DNA of 64,000 nucleotides from NCBI GenBank assembly GCA_016719885.1, contig JADJYF010000019.1, positions 1 through 64,000 of the forward strand, written 5' to 3'. Source of the stretch: Pseudomonadota bacterium (GTDB lineage: Bacteria; Pseudomonadota; Gammaproteobacteria; Ga0077536). Of this stretch, positions 1-8,579 are shown in pieces (positions within the stretch are counted from its first letter, which is position 1; the number at the start of each line of letters is the position of its first letter). The position numbers and the translations under genes were made by a program. The notes beneath the pieces were generated by a model, which was given only the letters and a program-made list of their open reading frames with translations, did no database searches and was not told the origin of the DNA.

Positions 1-1
1 G

Positions 2-793
2 GTCGATGGCGAATGCTGTGGCAACGGGAAATTCACCACCACGCCGATGGGGCAAGAGGTGCTTCACGTGGCGCTTCCGGAAGGCTATGGCAGCCGCGCC
101 GAGCCCTACCCGGTGCTGGTGTGCCTCGATGCTCAATGGACTTTCGGCACGGTATGCGATGCGGCCTTGAACCTCGGGCTCGCGCGACTGCTGCCGCGGG
201 TGATGGTGGTGGGCGTCGGTTGGTCGGCGCACACCGCGCGCGAAGTCGTGCATGCGCGGGCACGGGATTTCACCCCTACCGTCGGCGCGCTGCCTGCCGC
301 CGTCGTGCGCAACATGGCGGGTGCGCCGGTGTTCGGCGGCGCGCAGGCGTTTCAGGGTTGGTTGCTGGACGAGGGGCTGCCCGCGCTGGAAGCAAGCTAT
401 AACATCGACCGCGCGCAGCGCACGCTGATCGGCCATTCGCTCTCCGGCCTGTTTTCGCTCTATACGCTACTCACGCGGCCGGCGGCGTTCTCGCGCTGGC
501 TCATCGCGAGCCCGTCGTCGTGGTGGGACAAGCGCGTGGTATTTGATCTCGAACAACAAAATTTCGCGCACGGGCCAGTGCCCGAGGGGCGCGTGTTCAT
601 GTCGGCCGGTGAATTCGAGCAGTGCATCGGCGGCGAGATCCCTATGCTGGCCAATACCGAGGAGTTTCATGCGCGGCTCGCGATGCGACATTCGCCGTCG
701 TTCGAGACGGTCTTTCGCGTTCTGCCCGGCGAGATACATCACTCGACGATGCCGGCCGCGGTGAGCCACGGGCTGCGCTGGCTGTTCCGCTGA
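2..793 (+). CDS. Alpha/beta-hydrolase esterase (esterase D / BesA-IroE-like), 5' end probably beyond the window
   Basis: Probably hydrolyses carboxylic or siderophore-type esters in the cytoplasm or periplasm; the substrate is unknown. The nucleophile elbow G-H-S-L-S-G is visible near nt 430, followed by the L-F-S-L-Y helix typical of the putative esterase family (PF00756), and an S-P-S-S-W-W-D segment after it. A late His (E-I-H-H-S) near nt 735 fits the catalytic triad. The frame is open from nt 2. The residues before the ATG at 47 (K-F-T-T-T-P-M-G) resemble the N-terminal strand of the family, so the gene probably begins upstream of the window; if it starts at 47 the product is 248 aa. It is convergent with the next gene. 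Family call is secure; substrate is not. Confidence 0.75.
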   Translation, partial: VDGECCGNGKFTTTPMGQEVLHVALPEGYGSRAEPYPVLVCLDAQWTFGTVCDAALNLGLARLLPRVMVVGVGWSAHTAREVVHARARDFTPTVGALPAAVVRNMAGAPVFGGAQAFQGWLLDEGLPALEASYNIDRAQRTLIGHSLSGLFSLYTLLTRPAAFSRWLIASPSSWWDKRVVFDLEQQNFAHGPVPEGRVFMSAGEFEQCIGGEIPMLANTEEFHARLAMRHSPSFETVFRVLPGEIHHSTMPAAVSHGLRWLFR

Positions 794-839
794 GCCTTGG
801 GGCGCAGGCTCGCGGTCCGCAGGTCCGTTGGCGGCGACC

Positions 840-1979
840 TCAGTTCCCCAGCCGATAGATCCTGCGCACGTTGCCGCCCAAGAGCTGCGCCCGCGTCGCC
901 GGCGCGAGTTGCTCGGCAAAACGCGTGAGGTCGTCAACCCAGGTATGGGGATGATCGGGGTGGGGATAGTCGGTGGCCCACAGGAAACACTCGGCGCCGA
1001 CATGGTCGACGGTGAGCGGCGCGGCGGTCTCGTCCGGGTCGGCGGAAATGAAGCACTGACGACGGAAGAGCTCGGTGGCCGAGGCACGTTTGGCGCGCAG
1101 TGAATTGGTCACCGCGTCGAGCCTGTCGAGGAAGGCGCCCAACCAACCCGCACCGACTTCGAGGATGCCGAGACGTAACGCCGGAAAGCGCTCGAGCGTG
1201 CCGAGCGCGAAGAACGAGATCAGCGCCTGCTGCACGACGGCGCGCAGCCACGTCAATTCCGCCCACGCCTGGCCGCGCGCCGGCCAGTCGAACACGCCGT
1301 AGGCGGGCGGCTGGGGAATGAAGGTCGGATGGATCGCGAACGGCACGTCGAGTTCGCAGCACTTGGCAAACAGCACGTCGTGGCGCTCGTCGCCGTGGAG
1401 GATGCGCTGGTGATTGAATGGATTCACCCACGCGCCCTTGCAGCCGTCTTTCACAGCGCGTTCGAGTTCGGCCGCGGAGCCGGCCGGGTCGAGCAGGGTC
1501 AGCATGGCGATGGGCACGAGCCGGCCCGCGCTGTCGCGACAGAAATCGGCAATCCAGCGATTGTAGGCGCGTACGTAGGCGAGGCTGAGTTCCGGGTCGG
1601 TCAGCTCGCACTCCCACAAAAGTCCAAGCGTGGGATAGAGCAGGCTGCAGTCGAGGTTCTCACGCGCCAGCAAGGCGAGCCGCTCGCCGGCATCGCCCGC
1701 GCCGTAGGGAATGTTGTCGGCGTAGCGGCGCTCCGGCCGCGGCCGCATGTCGTCCGCGCCCATCGCGCCGAGCAGGCCCAGCGAGCCGCGGTTCGAGCGC
1801 GCCGAGGGGCGGCCGTCGATCTCGAGATACTCGTAGCCTTCGTCGTCGACACGAATGCGCAGCGCTCGGGCGCGGTAGCGAGTCTCGAGATAGCGCTCCC
1901 ACAGATCCGGCGGTTCCAGCACATGGCCGTCGGCGTCGACGGTGCCGTCATAGGGAAAGCGCTTGATCTCGTAGGCCAT
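840..1979 (-). CDS. Amidohydrolase family 2 (COG2159) metal-dependent hydrolase
   Basis: A 379-aa TIM-barrel amidohydrolase of the ACMSD/decarboxylase-like group, which carries out hydrolysis or non-oxidative decarboxylation on a Zn or Mn centre. Visible features are the N-terminal D-A-D-G-H-V-L-E-P-P-D-L-W motif, the central A-I-H-P-T metal-ligand region, the E-V-G-A-G-W segment and the C-terminal A-T-D-Y-P-H-P-D-H motif, all diagnostic of PF04909. The ATG at 1979 (M-A-Y-E-I-K) is chosen because it opens the conserved domain; an ATG two codons earlier and one at 2081 would add unconserved sequence. Such proteins often occur in aromatic or hydrocarbon degradation clusters. The substrate cannot be read from sequence. 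Confidence 0.85.
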   Translation of the reverse strand: MAYEIKRFPYDGTVDADGHVLEPPDLWERYLETRYRARALRIRVDDEGYEYLEIDGRPSARSNRGSLGLLGAMGADDMRPRPERRYADNIPYGAGDAGERLALLARENLDCSLLYPTLGLLWECELTDPELSLAYVRAYNRWIADFCRDSAGRLVPIAMLTLLDPAGSAAELERAVKDGCKGAWVNPFNHQRILHGDERHDVLFAKCCELDVPFAIHPTFIPQPPAYGVFDWPARGQAWAELTWLRAVVQQALISFFALGTLERFPALRLGILEVGAGWLGAFLDRLDAVTNSLRAKRASATELFRRQCFISADPDETAAPLTVDHVGAECFLWATDYPHPDHPHTWVDDLTRFAEQLAPATRAQLLGGNVRRIYRLGN

Positions 1980-2275
1980 GCACATTACTCCGAAGCGGCA
2001 TCGCATCGCGCCCGCGCAGCAGGGAGGATGGACGCCGCTGGTGACCGATGAGTCGGGAAGGCGCCTGTTCTGAGCAGGCACAGGCTAGCGCACGGCTGGG
2101 TGCCATGCTACCTGCTCCGGCGGGTTACGCAGACAGGCCAGGAGCAAATGCCCTGTGAATCATTTCGAAGGTCGCCGATTGCAGCGCAAGCTTCGGAGCG
2201 TGCGCAAGCACCGGCCGTCCTACACTGCAGGTTCAAGTTCACACCCACATTCGCCCGCCCCTGTTGGAGAAGGCC

Positions 2276-2767
2276 ATGACATTCCAGGACCTCGGCGCCA
2301 TCGGCTCATTGCTTGGCGCGCTCGCCGTCGGCGCCACCGTCATCTACCTCGCAAAGCAGATCCGTTTGAACACGCATGCCTTGGAAGACGCGCGCAAGCT
2401 GGCGCTCGCGCAAACCTACCAGATGCGATCCGATGCCCTGCAGGAAATGCTGGTGCACGCGGCAGATTCGCAATACCTCGGCGCGGTCATCGCCAAGTTG
2501 ACAACCCTGGGCTACCCGGAAGACCCGACGGTGATCGAGCAGTTGAGCGGAGACGAACGCGCGCGGTTTCGCCTGTGGCAGATTGCCCAGCAGACCCACT
2601 GGGACAACATGTACTTCCAATATCAGCACGGCTACCTGGACGCGGAGTCGTACGAGGACTCCTTCAAGCACCGTGTACGCCGGCTGATACCGACCTGGCG
2701 AGTGTTGGGACTCATGGCGGTGCGCCGCAGCTTTCTGAACGAGATTGAACGGCTGGAGCGGGGGTGA
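2276..2767 (+). CDS. Hypothetical protein with an N-terminal membrane segment
   Basis: About 163 aa. The first ~25 residues (F-Q-D-L-G-A-I-G-S-L-L-G-A-L-A-V-G-A-T-V-I-Y-L) form one membrane span followed by A-K-Q-I-R and a long soluble helical region rich in charged residues and Trp/Tyr. The pattern resembles small membrane-anchored proteins common in marine and soil Gammaproteobacteria that lack an assigned function. The ATG at 2276 places M-T-F-Q-D-L at the start; an ATG four codons earlier is also possible. It is divergent from the upstream amidohydrolase and stands alone. No function is proposed. Confidence 0.6.
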   Translation: MTFQDLGAIGSLLGALAVGATVIYLAKQIRLNTHALEDARKLALAQTYQMRSDALQEMLVHAADSQYLGAVIAKLTTLGYPEDPTVIEQLSGDERARFRLWQIAQQTHWDNMYFQYQHGYLDAESYEDSFKHRVRRLIPTWRVLGLMAVRRSFLNEIERLERG

Positions 2768-2882
2768 AGGTTTCGGCCCTGGCCGCGGCAGACTGACTGG
2801 CACGCGGTCCCGCAGGCAATCATCGAGGACGCCGCGCTGTCCCAAGCAGTGGCCCAGCGCGCCGCGGCGATAGCGTCATTCG

Positions 2883-3326
2883 CTATTTGTCATGCCCCTT
2901 TCCGTGGCCGCGACCGCGGCCGCGATCATGGTCGCCATCGCCGCGCCGATTGTCTTTCCCTTCATGGCGGTCATGGTGAAATTTTTCCGGGTGCGCTTTA
3001 TATCGAGGCACGTATTCACGTTCGTACCATTCATCCTGAACGAAATAGACCTGGCGCCCGCAGGCATCATATCGACCACAATATCGATGCCACTCGCGCG
3101 TATGGGCAATCGGCACGTGCAGGTAGATGGGCGCGAGAACGGCCGCGGCGGGCGCGGGCGCAATGATCACAGGCTGCGGAAGCACCAGCCGAGGCACCAT
3201 GTCCGGGCCGAGATTGATTTGACCGTAGAAGCCGGGCTGTCCGATAGAGACGGAAACGCCAACATCCACCGCGCAAACCGAAGCAGAGACCGAGGCCAGG
3301 AATACCGAAAATATGAATTTTTTCAT
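2883..3326 (-). CDS. Secreted basic hypothetical protein with signal peptide and His/Arg/Gly-rich tail
   Basis: About 147 aa. A clear Sec signal peptide (M-K-K-F-I-F-S-V-F-L-A-S ending in V-C-A) decides the start at 3326 rather than the upstream in-frame ATG at 3389. The mature part has a hydrophobic Pro/Val-rich stretch, then C-G-R-Y-D-A-C-G-R-Q-V-Y-F-V with a possible disulfide pair, and a low-complexity tail alternating D, H, R, G and K. The layout resembles small periplasmic proteins of Gammaproteobacteria with Y-x-P-x-Y-x-P-like repeats, but no family is assigned. The tail could bind metal or nucleic acid; that is speculation. Confidence 0.65.
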   Translation of the reverse strand: MKKFIFSVFLASVSASVCAVDVGVSVSIGQPGFYGQINLGPDMVPRLVLPQPVIIAPAPAAAVLAPIYLHVPIAHTREWHRYCGRYDACGRQVYFVQDEWYEREYVPRYKAHPEKFHHDRHEGKDNRRGDGDHDRGRGRGHGKGHDK

Positions 3327-3455
3327 GTCGATTTCACCCGAATGAAGATGAACAGGGGCCCTGGGCCAGGCATTGATTGATGACGGCAACCCGAGTTTGC
3401 AGCGATGCCCCGTCGGCCGGCAATAAGTCCGACGAGCTGCGCGTCCCGAGTGAAT

Positions 3456-3854
3456 TCACTGGTATTGCGAGGCGCCGGTCGCTGGCGGATCTTCGTTCCA
3501 CCATTCGCGGAACACCTGGCACAGGCCGTCGCTCGCCAGTGTCACCAGGAATATGCCTTCCATGCGCACTGGCTGGGCGGTGGCATTGACTTTCATCGAT
3601 GCCCACCAGCGCGCGATGCCCCTGCCGTCCGCCACCGTCAACACCTCGTAGCCGAAATGGATATCGGATTGCTGGCCGCGCGTGGCGTAGTCCCACGCGT
3701 CGCGGATGGCCTCGCGTCCCTCGATGGGTGGGCTGAACGGTCCCCAGGCATAGGTTCCGTCGGGCGTGAACAGTGCGGCCGCGGCGGCGGGATCCTGAGC
3801 TTCCCAAGCCGCGCCGTAGCGGTCGAGCCATGTACGAAAGCTGGCATCATTCAT
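3456..3854 (-). CDS. NTF2/SnoaL-like domain protein
   Basis: A 132-aa single-domain protein with the cone-shaped NTF2-like fold. The sequence opens with an amphipathic helix (F-R-T-W-L-D-R-Y-G-A-A-W-E), then A-L-F-T-P-D-G-T-Y and the P-I-E-G-R-E-A-I-R-D-A-W motif characteristic of SnoaL/SgcJ proteins, and ends in strands including F-R-E-W-W. Members bind small hydrophobic ligands and may act as isomerases, cyclases or dehydratases, or simply as uncharacterised stress proteins. It lies between a secreted protein and a deaminase-like gene on the same strand but with gaps too large to argue for an operon. Confidence 0.8.
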   Translation of the reverse strand: MNDASFRTWLDRYGAAWEAQDPAAAAALFTPDGTYAWGPFSPPIEGREAIRDAWDYATRGQQSDIHFGYEVLTVADGRGIARWWASMKVNATAQPVRMEGIFLVTLASDGLCQVFREWWNEDPPATGASQYQ

Positions 3855-3907
3855 TGTCGGTGCTCCGGTGATAAGCAGATTAACCCCATCCCTCGTAAGC
3901 GTTCACG

Positions 3908-5185
3908 TCACGCGTCGTTAGCTTCCGATGGCCGATGAAGTTCGGCGACGGGACGCGTGAAGCTCAGCCGGCCTCGCTTGAATCCCCACAGCGGTTGAGC
4001 TATCTCGCTCACGGCCTGGGCGCGGGACGTACAGTCATGCACCAGCAGATCGGCGGGACTGCCGACGGCGACTGGCCTGTCGCCGCGGCGCATGAGCGCG
4101 GCGGCGCGCCGGCTGATCATTTCGTAGCATTCGATCATGTCGTCGCGGCTGCCCACCTGGCAGATGTTGGCGTAGAGGTTCGCCATGCGCACCAGCGAAC
4201 AGTCACCAAACGGTGTAAACGGGTTCAAGACATTATTGGTGGACAGCGAGCAGTTCACGCCTTCACGCAACAGCAAGTGAGCTGGCGTCACGCCGCGTAT
4301 CACCGCGTGATCCTGATGCCGACCCATGAGGAACAGGTCGGTCGACGGCAACACCGTGAGCGCCACGCCGGCATTTGCCATTCGCCGTCCGACTTCGCGC
4401 AAGCGCGCCGGCGGCACGGTCGACAGCTTGGTGACGTGACCGACGGTTACCCGCCCTCCCCAGCGATGACGTTCTGTCTTCTCACACACGTAATCCAGGT
4501 CCAGCGCCGCGGCATCCGCGCCGAAATCCAGGTGCATGTCGACGTCGACGTCGAACCGCTGGGCGAGTGCGAACACCCGATCGATCTGACCGGCAGGGTC
4601 GGTGTCCGTGTAGGGCGCCGCGCCGACCATGGTCGCGCCATTCTCGAGCGCGGCGACCATGAGGTCCTCGGTGCCCGGATTGTTGAGCAAGCCTTCCTGC
4701 GGAAAAACACAGATCTCGATGTCGATCGCCCAGCGGTATTCCCGGATCAGTGACTGCACGCCCTCGAAGCCGCGCAATCCAATGCCGGGGTCGACTTCGA
4801 CCTGGGTGCGCATCAGCATGGTGCCGTTCACCAAGGCCTTTTCCAGGGTGCGCTTGCCGCGCGCGTAGACATCCTCGGCGGTGAAGGTCGCCTTGGCCCG
4901 TGCAACCTCGCCGATGGCTTCCTCCAAGTCGCCGCGCTGGGCGCGACAGCGCTCGAGGATGCAGGACTTGTCGAGATGAATGTGGCTCTCGACCAATCCC
5001 GTGGTAACCAGCCGCCCGCCGACGTCGAAGCGCCGCGCGTCCGCACGCAGCTGCGGCACGAGCGCGACGATGCGGCCGTCCTCGATGCCGATGTCGAGCA
5101 GGGGGGCGCCGGGCGCATCGTCGACACAGGCATTCGCGAGGATGAGGTCCACGTGGCTCGACTCCCATTGACTGGATCTCAGCAT
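3908..5185 (-). CDS. Cytosine-deaminase-like amidohydrolase (CodA/AtzC branch)
   Basis: A 425-aa amidohydrolase expected to act on a C-N bond of a heterocycle or an amide. Metal-site motifs are visible: H-I-H-L-D-K-S after T-G-L-V-E-S, a central D-M-H-L-D-F, then G-H-V-T-K-L-S. Near the end, where CodA and AtzC usually carry a metal-binding Asp in a D-N/D-D-x-x-D-P-F context, this protein reads S-T-N-N-V-L-N-P-F-T-P-F-G-D. The ATG at 5185 is preferred; an in-frame start at 5278 would overlap the divergent neighbour's first codons. The gene is divergent, 80 bp away, from a 2OG-type oxygenase, which suggests a shared promoter region. The substrate is unknown. Confidence 0.8.
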   Translation of the reverse strand: MLRSSQWESSHVDLILANACVDDAPGAPLLDIGIEDGRIVALVPQLRADARRFDVGGRLVTTGLVESHIHLDKSCILERCRAQRGDLEEAIGEVARAKATFTAEDVYARGKRTLEKALVNGTMLMRTQVEVDPGIGLRGFEGVQSLIREYRWAIDIEICVFPQEGLLNNPGTEDLMVAALENGATMVGAAPYTDTDPAGQIDRVFALAQRFDVDVDMHLDFGADAAALDLDYVCEKTERHRWGGRVTVGHVTKLSTVPPARLREVGRRMANAGVALTVLPSTDLFLMGRHQDHAVIRGVTPAHLLLREGVNCSLSTNNVLNPFTPFGDCSLVRMANLYANICQVGSRDDMIECYEMISRRAAALMRRGDRPVAVGSPADLLVHDCTSRAQAVSEIAQPLWGFKRGRLSFTRPVAELHRPSEANDA

Positions 5186-5265
5186 AGTCAACTGCAGCCC
5201 GACGTGCGGGCCATGGAAGTGCTTGCTATGCTCAATCGAAGTTGGCGCTCCGCGAGGACGGCACC

Positions 5266-6261
5266 ATGACTTCACCACAGGTTCCCGTCATCGACATTGC
5301 CGGCTTTACCGACGGCACCGAGATGGTGCGCGAACGCATCGTCAGCGCCGTCAGCCAGGCGTGCCGCGACACCGGTTTTCTCATCATCCGTGGCACCGGT
5401 GTACCGGCAGCGGTCATCGAGCGTGCCGCGCGGGAGTGCCGGGCCTTTTTTGCATTGGGGACCACGGCCAAGCAGGCAGTGCGGCGGCCCCATCCCAGCC
5501 ACATTCGTGGGTACTGCGGTGTAGGCGGCGAGGCGCTGGCGCAACTCGAGCAGGACGTCGTGCCGCCGGATCTGAAGGAACTGTTCGACGTCGGGCCTTT
5601 CGACCTGCCCGATGACCCGTATTACTCACCGACGCGCGCCGGCGCGAGTTTCGCGCCCAATGTCTGGCCCGCGCAAGCGCCGGCACTGCGTCCGGCCATG
5701 CAGGATTACTTTCGCGCCATGGAGCGGCTTGCCGGGACATTGGCGCACATATTCGCGTGCGCGCTCGAACTCGACGAGCATTACTTCGACGAAGGGCTCG
5801 CGCGGCACATCTCGATCCTGCGCGCGAACTACTATCCCCGACAGGACGTCGCGCCCCAGGCGCGCCAGATGCGCGCCGGAGGACACACGGATTACACGGC
5901 GTTCACCATCCTGTGGCAGGAGGCCGTGACCGGCGGTGGCCTGCAGATACGCGACCGCGACGGACAGTGGAACGATGTGCCTGCGCTTGCCGGTTGCTTC
6001 GTTGTCAACATTGGCGATTCGCTCGCGCGTTGGACCAACGACACCTGGGTATCGACCATGCACAGGGTGGCCAATCCACCATTCGAGATAGCACGCGAGA
6101 GCGATCGGCTGTCGCTGGTGTATTTCTGCCAGCCGAATTACGACACCGTCATCAAGTGCATTCCCACCTGCCAGGGCCCTGACCGCCCGGCTCGCTACCC
6201 GCCTATCGAGAATGGAGCGTTCCTGGCCATGAAATTTGCGGAACAGCAGACGGCTTCGTGA
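5266..6261 (+). CDS. 2-oxoglutarate/Fe(II)-type dioxygenase, isopenicillin-N-synthase-like
   Basis: A 331-aa non-haem iron oxygenase of the IPNS/flavanone-hydroxylase group. The N-terminal DIOX_N region (P-V-I-D-I-A-G-F, then G-F-L-I-I-R-G-T-G-V) is followed by the double-stranded beta-helix core with the metal triad H-T-D (in G-G-H-T-D-Y-T) and a distal His (S-T-M-H-R-V), and the R-x-S 2OG-binding pair (R-L-S-L-V-Y-F). The start is the ATG at 5266, whose product begins M-T-S-P-Q-V-P-V-I-D. Divergent pairing with the CodA-like gene suggests joint use in catabolism of an N-containing compound, an inference only. Confidence 0.88.
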   Translation: MTSPQVPVIDIAGFTDGTEMVRERIVSAVSQACRDTGFLIIRGTGVPAAVIERAARECRAFFALGTTAKQAVRRPHPSHIRGYCGVGGEALAQLEQDVVPPDLKELFDVGPFDLPDDPYYSPTRAGASFAPNVWPAQAPALRPAMQDYFRAMERLAGTLAHIFACALELDEHYFDEGLARHISILRANYYPRQDVAPQARQMRAGGHTDYTAFTILWQEAVTGGGLQIRDRDGQWNDVPALAGCFVVNIGDSLARWTNDTWVSTMHRVANPPFEIARESDRLSLVYFCQPNYDTVIKCIPTCQGPDRPARYPPIENGAFLAMKFAEQQTAS

Positions 6262-6343
6262 GTCGAGGCGCGCCGCGCTGCGCCGGCATCGGCCGCGGTC
6301 CGACTGGAGTATCTCATGCGAGTGGCGGCCGCGAACCGGGTAA

Positions 6344-8272
6344 TCAGCGCGCCTGAGTCCCCGCGGACTCACTGGCCGTTGAATTTCTCGTGTAAGTACA
6401 GCCGCCGCCATCGGCGCGCCACGACGAACATCCCCAAAAGCTTGCGCGGGGGCCTTGCCGTTGGACCAACATGCCCTTGTCGCAGCGCGGGCAGCGTTCG
6501 GTCTCTTTCCCGCAATCCGAACATTCAAAAATCGACCTCGCGTGTCGCGCCAGCAAGGCACCCTCGGCGCAATGCGGGCAGGTCAACAATCGCCCGTCGC
6601 ACAGAGGAAAGTTGCTGCACGCCCAAAAGGCGCCGTGCTTGCCGTCACGTCTTAGCACGGTGTTTCCCCCGCAAGCCGGGCAGGGGAATCGACGCGGGGT
6701 CTCACCGAGGATCTCGATGTTCGCGCTTTCGTGTTCGCGCAGTTCTTCGATGAACGGCGACGGCGTCTCCTCGGGAAAGAGCAGATAGGTACCGCCCAGG
6801 CTGCGAGTCAGTGCCACGTACATGAGGCGGCGTTCCTCCGCGAAGGGAAAGTCCTCGGGCACAGACGACACCAGTTGTAGAACAGGATCATCGAGCACCA
6901 TGCTTGGGAAGCCGGGCGCGACCGAACTCAAGCCGATAACGATCACATGGTCGGCTTCCAAGCCCTTTGCGCGATGGATGGTTCGAACGTCCATCGCGAG
7001 GCCGGTCTTGGCATATCGAGCGATGATTCGTCTAACGGCCGGCTGGTCGATTTCGCGGTTGTACCGCGCCAGCAACAATACTCGGCGACCATTCGCGTCG
7101 TCATCCGCGATGCGGCGAAGAACGGCTTCGAGGGATTCCTGGAACTTGTTGGTCGGAAAAGGCACCAGGCGCAGGTTGCGCGTCGTGGTCGCGTCGCGGA
7201 AGGGAGACAAGGTCTTGGTCAATTGCCGTGGATTGCGTGTGATAAACGTGGAGCTGACGCGAAGTACGTCTTCCGGCAGACGAAAGGTCACGTCCAGGTC
7301 GACACGTGCCGTGACTCCAACGTGCTTCTCGGCGTCCACAAATATTCCGACGTCGCTGCCCGCGAAGCGGTTGATTGACTGCCAGTCGTCGCCAACCAGG
7401 AACAGCCGAGCCCCGTCGACCGCGTCCCGCAGGCTGCGCGCGAGCGTCAGCCGCGAGCGCGAGGTGTCCTGAAATTCGTCAACGAAGACGTATCGATAGC
7501 GAAAACTCCGGGTGCGATCGAGGCACGAGATCGAATCGGCCAGCATTGAGTCGAAATCGATTTCTCCGTTTGCCTCCAAGGGCGAGACGGGCGGCTTGAA
7601 GCCCAGCGCTTCGCCGGTGATGGCGTAGCCCAGCGCATGAAACGTGCTGGCGGTGACGCCGTGAATGTTGCGTGCCTCGAGACCTTCGCGCACGGTGTTG
7701 GCGGCGTCCTTGTTGTAGGCCAGCACGCAAATCTCACCGGGGCGCGCGAAGCCGCGCGCTACGAGGTATTCAATCTTGGCAAGGATGGTCGTGGTCTTGC
7801 CACTGCCTGCGGCGGCGACCACCAGGGTGCTGTCCTCCTCGGTGACGATGGCCCGCCACTGGCCGGCCGTCATCGCATTTTGCTGCCCACCAGGATGTGA
7901 TGCCATGAGTTCGGAAACGCGTTGGTCGACGAACCGCTGGTTGTAGCTCGCGCGAAAGCTTTCACGACCGTGCAGCATCTTGTAGTCGTCGTCGTAGGCG
8001 CGTCGCTCCGACGCAGCAAGCAAGGCCAGCTCATTGGTCGTGAGCGGAGCGTCAAGCGCCGACGCGAATTGCCGTTCGAACTGTCGAAGCAGCCAGGCTG
8101 AAAAATATTCGTTCGCGGCAAAAGTCTCGAGCGCGCGAGCGGCGTGTCGGATGGCACCTGCCTTGGCCAGGGCTCCGACCAGGAGTCGCCGCTTTCTGGC
8201 TGCATGCAGCTTGAGTGCAATGAATCCGGCCCCGGTTGCCGCCGCTGCGCAAGCAATGAGTGCTAGCTCCAT
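6344..8272 (-). CDS. UvrD/Rep-family DNA helicase (helicase IV-like) with C-terminal zinc ribbons
   Basis: A 642-aa superfamily 1A helicase. Walker A is A-A-A-G-S-G-K-T-T, Walker B is V-F-V-D-E-F-Q-D-T-S, motif III region is G-D-D-W-Q-S-I-N-R-F-A-G, and late motifs include T-I-H-R-A-K-G-L-E and Y-V-A-L-T-R-S. The G-D-D-W-Q-S-I-x-R-F pattern points to the HelD (helicase IV) branch. After the helicase core, the last ~110 residues hold four CxxC-type knuckles resembling topoisomerase I C4 zinc fingers (C-P-A-C-G-G, C-P-H-C, C-S-D-C-G, C-P-R-C). The first ~25 residues are hydrophobic and may be a membrane anchor. The ATG at 8272 is preferred over a TTG at 8290. Likely acts in DNA repair or recombination. 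Confidence 0.88.
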   Translation of the reverse strand: MELALIACAAAATGAGFIALKLHAARKRRLLVGALAKAGAIRHAARALETFAANEYFSAWLLRQFERQFASALDAPLTTNELALLAASERRAYDDDYKMLHGRESFRASYNQRFVDQRVSELMASHPGGQQNAMTAGQWRAIVTEEDSTLVVAAAGSGKTTTILAKIEYLVARGFARPGEICVLAYNKDAANTVREGLEARNIHGVTASTFHALGYAITGEALGFKPPVSPLEANGEIDFDSMLADSISCLDRTRSFRYRYVFVDEFQDTSRSRLTLARSLRDAVDGARLFLVGDDWQSINRFAGSDVGIFVDAEKHVGVTARVDLDVTFRLPEDVLRVSSTFITRNPRQLTKTLSPFRDATTTRNLRLVPFPTNKFQESLEAVLRRIADDDANGRRVLLLARYNREIDQPAVRRIIARYAKTGLAMDVRTIHRAKGLEADHVIVIGLSSVAPGFPSMVLDDPVLQLVSSVPEDFPFAEERRLMYVALTRSLGGTYLLFPEETPSPFIEELREHESANIEILGETPRRFPCPACGGNTVLRRDGKHGAFWACSNFPLCDGRLLTCPHCAEGALLARHARSIFECSDCGKETERCPRCDKGMLVQRQGPRASFWGCSSWRADGGGCTYTRNSTASESAGTQAR

Positions 8273-8357
8273 GCGCTGACTCTCGACCAATTGCCCGGTG
8301 GGTTACTCGCTCCAAATGCGCGAGCGCAGTTCAACACGCCGACCATGGCGCTCGCCC

Positions 8358-8579
8358 TCAGCGCTCCAGAAACCACTGGATCACGAACTTGGCCACGAAC
8401 CCCACCATGCCGAATGCGAGCCCCAGGAACAGCACGAAGGTGCCGAACTTGCCGGCCTTCGATTCCCACGCCAGGTGGCCGATGATGAACAGGATGTAGG
8501 CCATGAACGCGGCGAGGCCGAAGGTCAGGCCGAAGCTTGCGATCTGTTGCTCGGTGAAGCCGAAGATGGTGCCGTTCAT
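8358..8579 (-). CDS. DUF2788 small membrane protein
   Basis: A 73-aa protein with two predicted membrane helices (A-S-F-G-L-T-F-G-L-A-A-F-M-A-Y-I-L-F-I-I and F-G-T-F-V-L-F-L-G-L-A-F-G-M-V-G-F) separated by a short charged loop. Length and pattern match the DUF2788 family of Gammaproteobacteria, whose function is unknown. The start ATG at 8579 overlaps the upstream gene's TGA in an ATGA arrangement, so it is probably translationally coupled to the DUF2189 membrane protein. Confidence 0.8.
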   Translation of the reverse strand: MNGTIFGFTEQQIASFGLTFGLAAFMAYILFIIGHLAWESKAGKFGTFVLFLGLAFGMVGFVAKFVIQWFLER

